64,000 bases of DNA, from positions 31,687,163 to 31,751,162 of the forward strand of contig NC_133472.1 of the NCBI RefSeq assembly GCF_025370935.1. Direction: 5' to 3'. This DNA comes from Choristoneura fumiferana. Lineage: Eukaryota; Arthropoda; Insecta; Lepidoptera; Tortricidae. This document shows, piece by piece, positions 58,853 through 64,000 of this stretch (position 1 is its first letter; each line of letters begins with the position of its first letter). The translations under genes and the position numbers were made by a program. Under the pieces are notes generated by a model. That model saw only the letters and a list, made by a program, of their open reading frames with translations, ran no database searches and was not told where the DNA came from.

Positions 58853-59163
58853 GCCGTGGTGGCCTAGTGGTTTGACCTATAGCCTCTCAAGCAGAGGGTC
58901 GTGGGTTCGAACCCCGGCTCGCACCTCTGAGTTTTTCGAAATTCATGTGCGGAATTACATTTGAAATTTACCACGAGCTTTGCGGTGAAGGAAAACATCG
59001 TGAGGAAACCTGCAAAAACCTGCGAAGCGATTCAATGGTGCGTGCGAAGTTCCCAATCAGCACTGGGCCCGCGTGGGAACTATGGTCCAAGCCCTCTTGT
59101 TCTGAGAGGAGGTCTGTGCCCATTAGTGGGACGTATATAGGCTGGGATGATGATTATGATGAT
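58853..59163 (+). mobile_element. SINE family 1, full-length copy with pol III promoter
   Basis: 311 bp. The tRNA-like head starts GCCGTGGTGGCCTAGTGG; the A box is TGGCCTAGTGG (58860-58870) and the B box GGTTCGAACCC (58904-58914). The body includes GGAATTACATTTGAAATTTA and GCACTGGGCCCGCGTGGG, and the tail is (GATGAT)n. It is the best copy in the window and defines the family for 27440, 36004 and 47155. The small ORF across it is not a gene. Confidence 0.88.
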
Positions 59164-59224
59164 CTCTCTAAATCATTAGATGTCACTATTGGCTACCTAC
59201 AGTGATGTTGTTAGATACGTATAG

Positions 59225-59880
59225 GTACAAAAAGAACTGAAGTCACAAAAGGAGAATGAATGAAATGAATTAGAAAATGTCAAAATCCTGCTGTTACTAC
59301 ATGACATGTTGTAGCTGTGTGTGCAATCATGTAATGAGGGCTATCGCGTATGAATTCGCCACTAGAGGCGCTAGTGTAGCGTGAGGTCTCCGAAATGTCA
59401 AATCTCATAGTTTTTGGGTGAGCTACGCGGGTTTATTTATAATTAGAATAATTTTGTGAATATTTTGCAATATCTGAAATTAATTATGGCAAATATGCGT
59501 TCCAGGGCAATGAATGTCTGTGTTTTGAGACAGTTTTGTCTTTCGGAAACCTTTGTCCTCCCTTTTTTCCGAACAAAACGGGGACTATGCAACACTGTGG
59601 CATGCTCGATATTTTTATGGTACGGTTTTAAGGTGTATTAAATATGATTTTAATCTAAACTTTGTTTTCACGCCCGTAAAGCCATACTTAAAAACCTCAC
59701 GCAACAGTGCGCCATCTAGTGAGACAAAAAACGATAGCCCTCATTAGGTCAGAATTTCAGTTATTTTTGTAGCTGTGTGTGTAATTATTCACTTCAACTC
59801 TCGTGGCACTACCTATAGCTGTGTGTAATGATTAATTTAAACTCTCGCGGCACTACCTATAAATGTCACCCGGGACATGG
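59225..59880. repeat. Interspersed repeat F, copy filled by a MITE
   Basis: Left part 59225-59330 and right part about 59760-59880 match 42573-42700. The module TAGCTGTGTGT...ACTCTCG(T/C)GGCACTACCTAT is itself duplicated at the right side. Confidence 0.7.
59334..59744. mobile_element. 411-bp MITE with TA duplication
   Basis: Termini ATGAGGGCTATCG and CGATAGCCCTCAT are exact inverses, flanked by TA on both sides (59332-59333, 59745-59746), as expected for Tc1/mariner-type mobilisation. The ORFs inside are not convincing. Confidence 0.85.
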
Positions 59881-59934
59881 TATTACTACGAATATGAGTA
59901 GGTATCCAATTTAAGCCAATAGGTATTCAATAGG

Positions 59935-60072
59935 TATATCGTCACTACTTTGAAAAAATCTCGTATCTCAAATCAATACGTCAACAAATTTGACCCTTAA
60001 ACCAATGTTCATTAAGTTCACTCGGAAAGATCATCGATTTTGACCAGCTTTTTTCAAAGTAGTGACGATATA
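59935..60072. mobile_element. MITE with TATATCGTCACTACTTTGAA ends
   Basis: 138 bp. The left terminus TATATCGTCACTACTTTGAA is matched by the right inverse TTCAAAGTAGTGACGATATA, exactly. Confidence 0.85.
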
Positions 60073-60183
60073 CATGCAGAGGCTGTAGATTGTTTGCTTA
60101 TTCTGCTGTAGTACGTATTAATGAATCAGTCTACGAATCAGTCTATGGAACACCCTCTTTTTACAACTCCTTGGAGGTGCAAT

Positions 60184-60217
60184 AATCCAGATTAAGGTAG
60201 GTACCTTAATCTGGATT
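60184..60217. other. Perfect 16-bp palindrome with GG loop
   Basis: AATCCAGATTAAGGTA, GG, TACCTTAATCTGGATT. Too short for a MITE of the kinds seen here; no function known. Confidence 0.6.
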
Positions 60218-62347
60218 GTTATCTAAAAGATTGACGTGAGCCTTATCATTTAGACATAGACTTTACTTATTATTCGTTATCTCCAACGAAGAATATTTGT
60301 CTCACTTCTTACGTTACAGCATGTGTACCGTACCGGTGCATGTTGTCCTTTCAAAAGATCCTTTCGTTTTTTCATCTTAAGGGTTAGGGGTAGCTTTTAA
60401 TAATAACGTTACATAACGACAACAGTTACGTTGCAAATGCTGAATTAGCAAAGATGTAGGCATGAATCTTTCACTGTCTAAGGTCTAGCATCCTCCGTTG
60501 ACTGAAATCAGTACCTTTCTACTTCAAATATACACCCAAATAACAGATTAGTACTATAAGCAATGAGCTAAATTAGGTTTTAATTATTAATTCTATTTAT
60601 AGTACATAAAATAAGTTTTCTTGAAATCTTAATTCCAAAAAACAAAATGAAAGCAAAGTACCTATCCATGCCTAGTTACTAATTGACATACCTACAGTGA
60701 ACTACAGCTACAACATTCTATTCGAAACCCAACAGAATATTTTTATTGATATTCATCGGATTTGGGAAAACATTTTATTATTACAAAATACAACATGCTG
60801 AGATGCAGCGATGTTCCTACTCCTACTCAACGAGTTCTTTGTATGGCAAAAGCGTAGCTCTTTATATTTAGTAAGTAAGTAATACATCGTTTTTTTTTCA
60901 CGGCGGATAAAAGAATTAAATCGAAAGTAGGTATACTTACTTATTGATGATCAAAAATGATGTGTCGCTTTCGAAATAACGTTTTATGGAAAGAATTCTG
61001 ATACGCTCTTCAGTGTATAGAACAAAAAAATACCATCATGTCTACATTTATTGAAAATTACAGTTAACGCATTATTTACAGCAGTAAGAGACCCACAAAA
61101 CGCTTTAGTACCCGGATGTATTTTATCTAAGGTCTTGCGACCGTAGTACCTAGTTATTTTCCTATTAAATTAACCTGTGTGGAAGCTTAGTAAATTCGCA
61201 AAAAAATTATCGAGCTTTTATTTAGTTTTATCAACATAAGTTTCAGAACTTGGCAGAACACTTCCGTGCACAGAAAGCTTCGATTAAAATGCATTTTTTT
61301 TTTGAAAAATTTCTCTACTCTTTATTTTGTAATGTGCCCTGTTCTATGATGATGTATTTTGCTTTGCACTACATGCATTTTCCCGTTTACAAGTTATTAC
61401 TATCGAAACTCAAACTATTAGTAGAGTTTGGCTAATGAAAGCTGAACCCAGCTATTATTTGAGTGGCAACAATATTGAAATGTCATGGGCAAGAAGACCA
61501 AAGAGTATAAGAAAACAGACACTTGAGATTGAACTATTATCTATTCTGTGACTTTTTGAAATTAGTACTTTTGTGTGTTAAAATAGAGTTTTTTGGAAAT
61601 TTACGTCTGAAACATGGGCGAAACTATCAGAAGTGGTGTGCCACAGATTAGTTTAACCATCATAAGCAAATTCAAACAAAAACAAGCAGATAGAGAAGAA
61701 GGAAGGCTTGTTCAATCACAAAAAAACGAGTGTTTAGATGTGGCGATCGAATTTGTAGATTAGTAGGCGTAGGCATGACAAAATATTTTGATACTAATAT
61801 CCCTTTCAGAACTGGGGAACTCGTACAATATTGTGGCCCTAAAAATTCACTTTTTCTCAAAAATATTCGTTTTAACCTTTTTATGTTCAAGATATCGTTT
61901 TAATAATTACTCCAATAGGCATGCGATAGACAGAGAAGCATAAAATAGGCACGATTCTTATGCCTAAAAAACGCTTTTGTACGCCAGAGAAGCTTCTGTA
62001 CTTGTACTATTACTTATTCTGTGGTGATACCATCTGCAAAGTTTTGGAATTTGCTGCGTTTTTGCAGGTTCATCTTTCTTTAGCCAGACTATAGGTACTA
62101 GGGGGTACATTTTGTTGCCCGAAACTTTTTTACTTTGGCATGGCTTGAGTTGACTACGGTTGCTCTAAATCCAAAAGCTTACATGTCGCTAATCATGTTT
62201 TTATGTATGTTTAATGCGTGCTCGCTCGTTGGAATGGAAATAGTATAATTGGATTACATTCCAACAAATGCAGGCAGTATGATTTATGGCCTTAGCTGGT
62301 TCGAAAGAAAGCTCAAATTGAAAAACAAAAAAGATTGACAGTGAGAC

Positions 62348-62493
62348 TGACACTCTTTCCCGGCCAGGATAATACCAGGATGGAAATACCGACACTGTTT
62401 TTCGTGTACACGCTCATAGAAGCTCACGTCAGTTTCTATGGGCGTGTACACAAAAAACAGGGTCGGTATTATCAGGGCCGGGAAAGAGTGCCA
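62348..62493. mobile_element. MITE family B, complete copy
   Basis: Left GACACTCTTTCCCGGCC and right GGCCGGGAAAGAGTGCC are inverses; inner arms are TGTACACGCTCATAGAAGC / TTTCTATGGGCGTGTACACA. The small ORFs over it are not genes. Confidence 0.85.
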
Positions 62494-63162
62494 CCCGACA
62501 GTGACAGATATAATTTTGACATTTTGATTGATTTTTATTTTTAATATTTGTTTAATGAATGGAATACACTAGCCAGCCTGAGTATTTACTTTAGTTCGTA
62601 ACATTTTACTTACCTACTCAAAAGTTCGTAAATTTATTGGGTTTTTCATTCTGTTTTAGTGTAGTATAAAAGTTATAATGTGTTGTGTACACACATAACA
62701 GTGCCAAGCAATTAACATGAGGTTTTTATATCTATGCATAATTTATTTAATTTATCGCTCTTTACAATTTTCAGGCACCTTAACGCTGGCACTTCACTTT
62801 TCCGCTTTCGCTGAATATTATGCTTTTCATGTCTCTTTTGTCTTTTAAAACGGCGAAGAGGAACCAACCTTGATGGTACAATTAATACAAATAATCAATT
62901 AAATATTGTTTAGTGAAGTGCACGCTTATATGAAGTTTTAAAGTATCTGTTAAATTCTATAGTTTTTGGCTTGGAATTTTTGGCCTAACCTAACAAGGAT
63001 GTCCTAATATTGAAAGTATTTTTATATTGTTATAAGCTCTTCAGGAAGGGGCTTGAGAATTGGTTAACATTTTGGAATTATCATCTTTTAATTTGGAGTC
63101 AATGATTCAATACATTTAAGACTTGCTCAGAAATATTTCAATGACCAAAACCATATTTTCAG

Positions 63163-63814
63163 ATCTGAGATACTAGACAACATTCAAAAGAAGAAAGATC
63201 AGGATAAAGAGCAAGTTCCAGGGCCTGGTTTCCAGGCTTCAAAAAGCGAGAAGCCTGTTGTAGGTTTGGAAGCTCAGAATGCGAGCCCGTCAGTGACGCA
63301 GCATGTGCCGGCGCAGCTGCTTCCGCCCCCGCCCGCGCACCCCCCACACCAGCTGCAGCCCAAAGAAGACAAAGACAAGACAATAAAAGTAGCCAACTCC
63401 ACCACCATCACTCTTATAGAGAACGGGACACTTAATGGTGACAAAGACAAAGACGCCAACTACCCTAAGAATTACTTCACATTAGAGCCTAAGAATGACA
63501 AAAAAGATGACCTCAAAAACAGTATCACGATAACTAGGACTGTCCCGAAACAGTCTCCTGGGCAGGACAAGTCTAAGGGACCACAGAAGCCACCAAAAAG
63601 GCCGCTCCAGTGTTTAGAGACCCTTGCAGAAAAGGCAGGCATCACCTTTGAAGATAAATACGAGGCGGCTAACACTTTATTGGCACTTGATAAGCAGAAT
63701 AGTAGTTTTCGGAGGCCACAAGATTTGAAGCAGCCTAAGTCTGAGCCTGATAACCTTAACCAGTCAGAAGAGTACCGATACAGAAATCAAAAAGATGAGG
63801 ATGACAAATTACAG
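63163..63814 (+). CDS. Internal exon of an unrecognised Lys/Pro/Gln-rich protein (partial gene)
   Basis: A 652-bp exon between a TTTTCAG acceptor (ending 63162) and a GTAAGA donor (63815). It is read with a split first codon as SEILDNIQKKKDQDKEQ ... and leaves in phase 0 after ...DEDDKLQ, giving 217 codons. Features: poly-Pro stretch LLPPPPAHPPHQLQP, Lys/Asp-rich segments (KEDKDKT, GDKDKDANYPKNYF), a TITLIENGTL segment, and a possibly structured motif LQCLETLAEKAGITFEDKYE followed by AANTLLALDKQ. The composition suggests a nuclear regulatory protein, but I do not recognise the family. Both the start and the rest of the gene lie outside what can be seen; the 5' end may be tens of kb upstream. 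Confidence 0.8.
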
Positions 63815-64000
63815 GTAAGAAGTCAGTTCATTCACCTTATCAATACAACTACTTACTAAATTACTAAAAATAATTGAATATTCTTCTTTGATACTGCTAT
63901 GCTGTATTGCAAAAGATAATCTAGTAAAAGGTTGAAACAAAATCTAGGTGTTAAATAAATAACTGAAAACCAGAAAGTAGTTTGCTCAGAATCGCAGGCA

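Noticed and set aside
58853..58930. tRNA gene-like sequence with A and B boxes
   Set aside because: The first and last seven bases do not pair as an acceptor stem and the sequence continues into a dispersed body with a (GAT)n tail; it is a SINE head.

Overview
The window reads as the nuclear genome of a lepidopteran insect (moth or butterfly). The base composition is AT-rich, genes are split by GT-AG introns, and intergenic DNA is dominated by short palindromic DNA transposons, jockey-type LINE fragments, mariner relics and tRNA-headed SINEs. The species is not identifiable from the sequence alone.

Layout. (1) 2.8-4.1 kb, minus strand: the first two coding exons of the membrane-bound site-1 protease (MBTPS1/S1P); the rest lies off the left edge. 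(2) 5.0-6.7 kb, plus strand: an intronless gene for a SHIPPO/STPG-repeat (sperm-tail Pro-Gly-rich) protein, divergent from S1P. (3) 6.7-12.3 kb: repeats, including a jockey-type LINE inserted into a palindromic MITE and a 1-kb block with TAACGTTA palindromes and a 162-bp direct repeat. (4) 12.3-15.9 kb, plus: a complete four-exon lysophospholipase-like protein 1 gene (LYPLAL1; 229 aa, Ser-Asp-His triad present). (5) 18.2-28.6 kb, plus: a seven-exon gene for the ciliary central-apparatus protein SPAG17 (1795 aa as modelled). (6) 28.6-63.1 kb: about 34 kb without a recognisable host gene, full of nested mobile elements, with two GC/CpG-rich stretches (35.0-35.4 and 56.7-57.6 kb) that may be promoters or 5' exons. 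(7) 63.16-63.81 kb, plus: one internal coding exon of an unrecognised Lys/Pro/Gln-rich protein that continues off the right edge; the 34-kb region may contain its long first intron.

The four recognised host genes are not a pathway. Two (STPG-repeat protein and SPAG17) are axonemal and probably act in the sperm flagellum, one is a Golgi protease and one a cytosolic serine hydrolase. I found no CRISPR array, operon, complete tRNA/rRNA gene or evident new enzymatic system. What is unusual is the repeat architecture: nested insertions that can be dated relative to one another, paralogous copies that act as natural empty sites, an intact hAT-type target-site duplication, and several short phased or palindromic arrays that I cannot assign to a known family.
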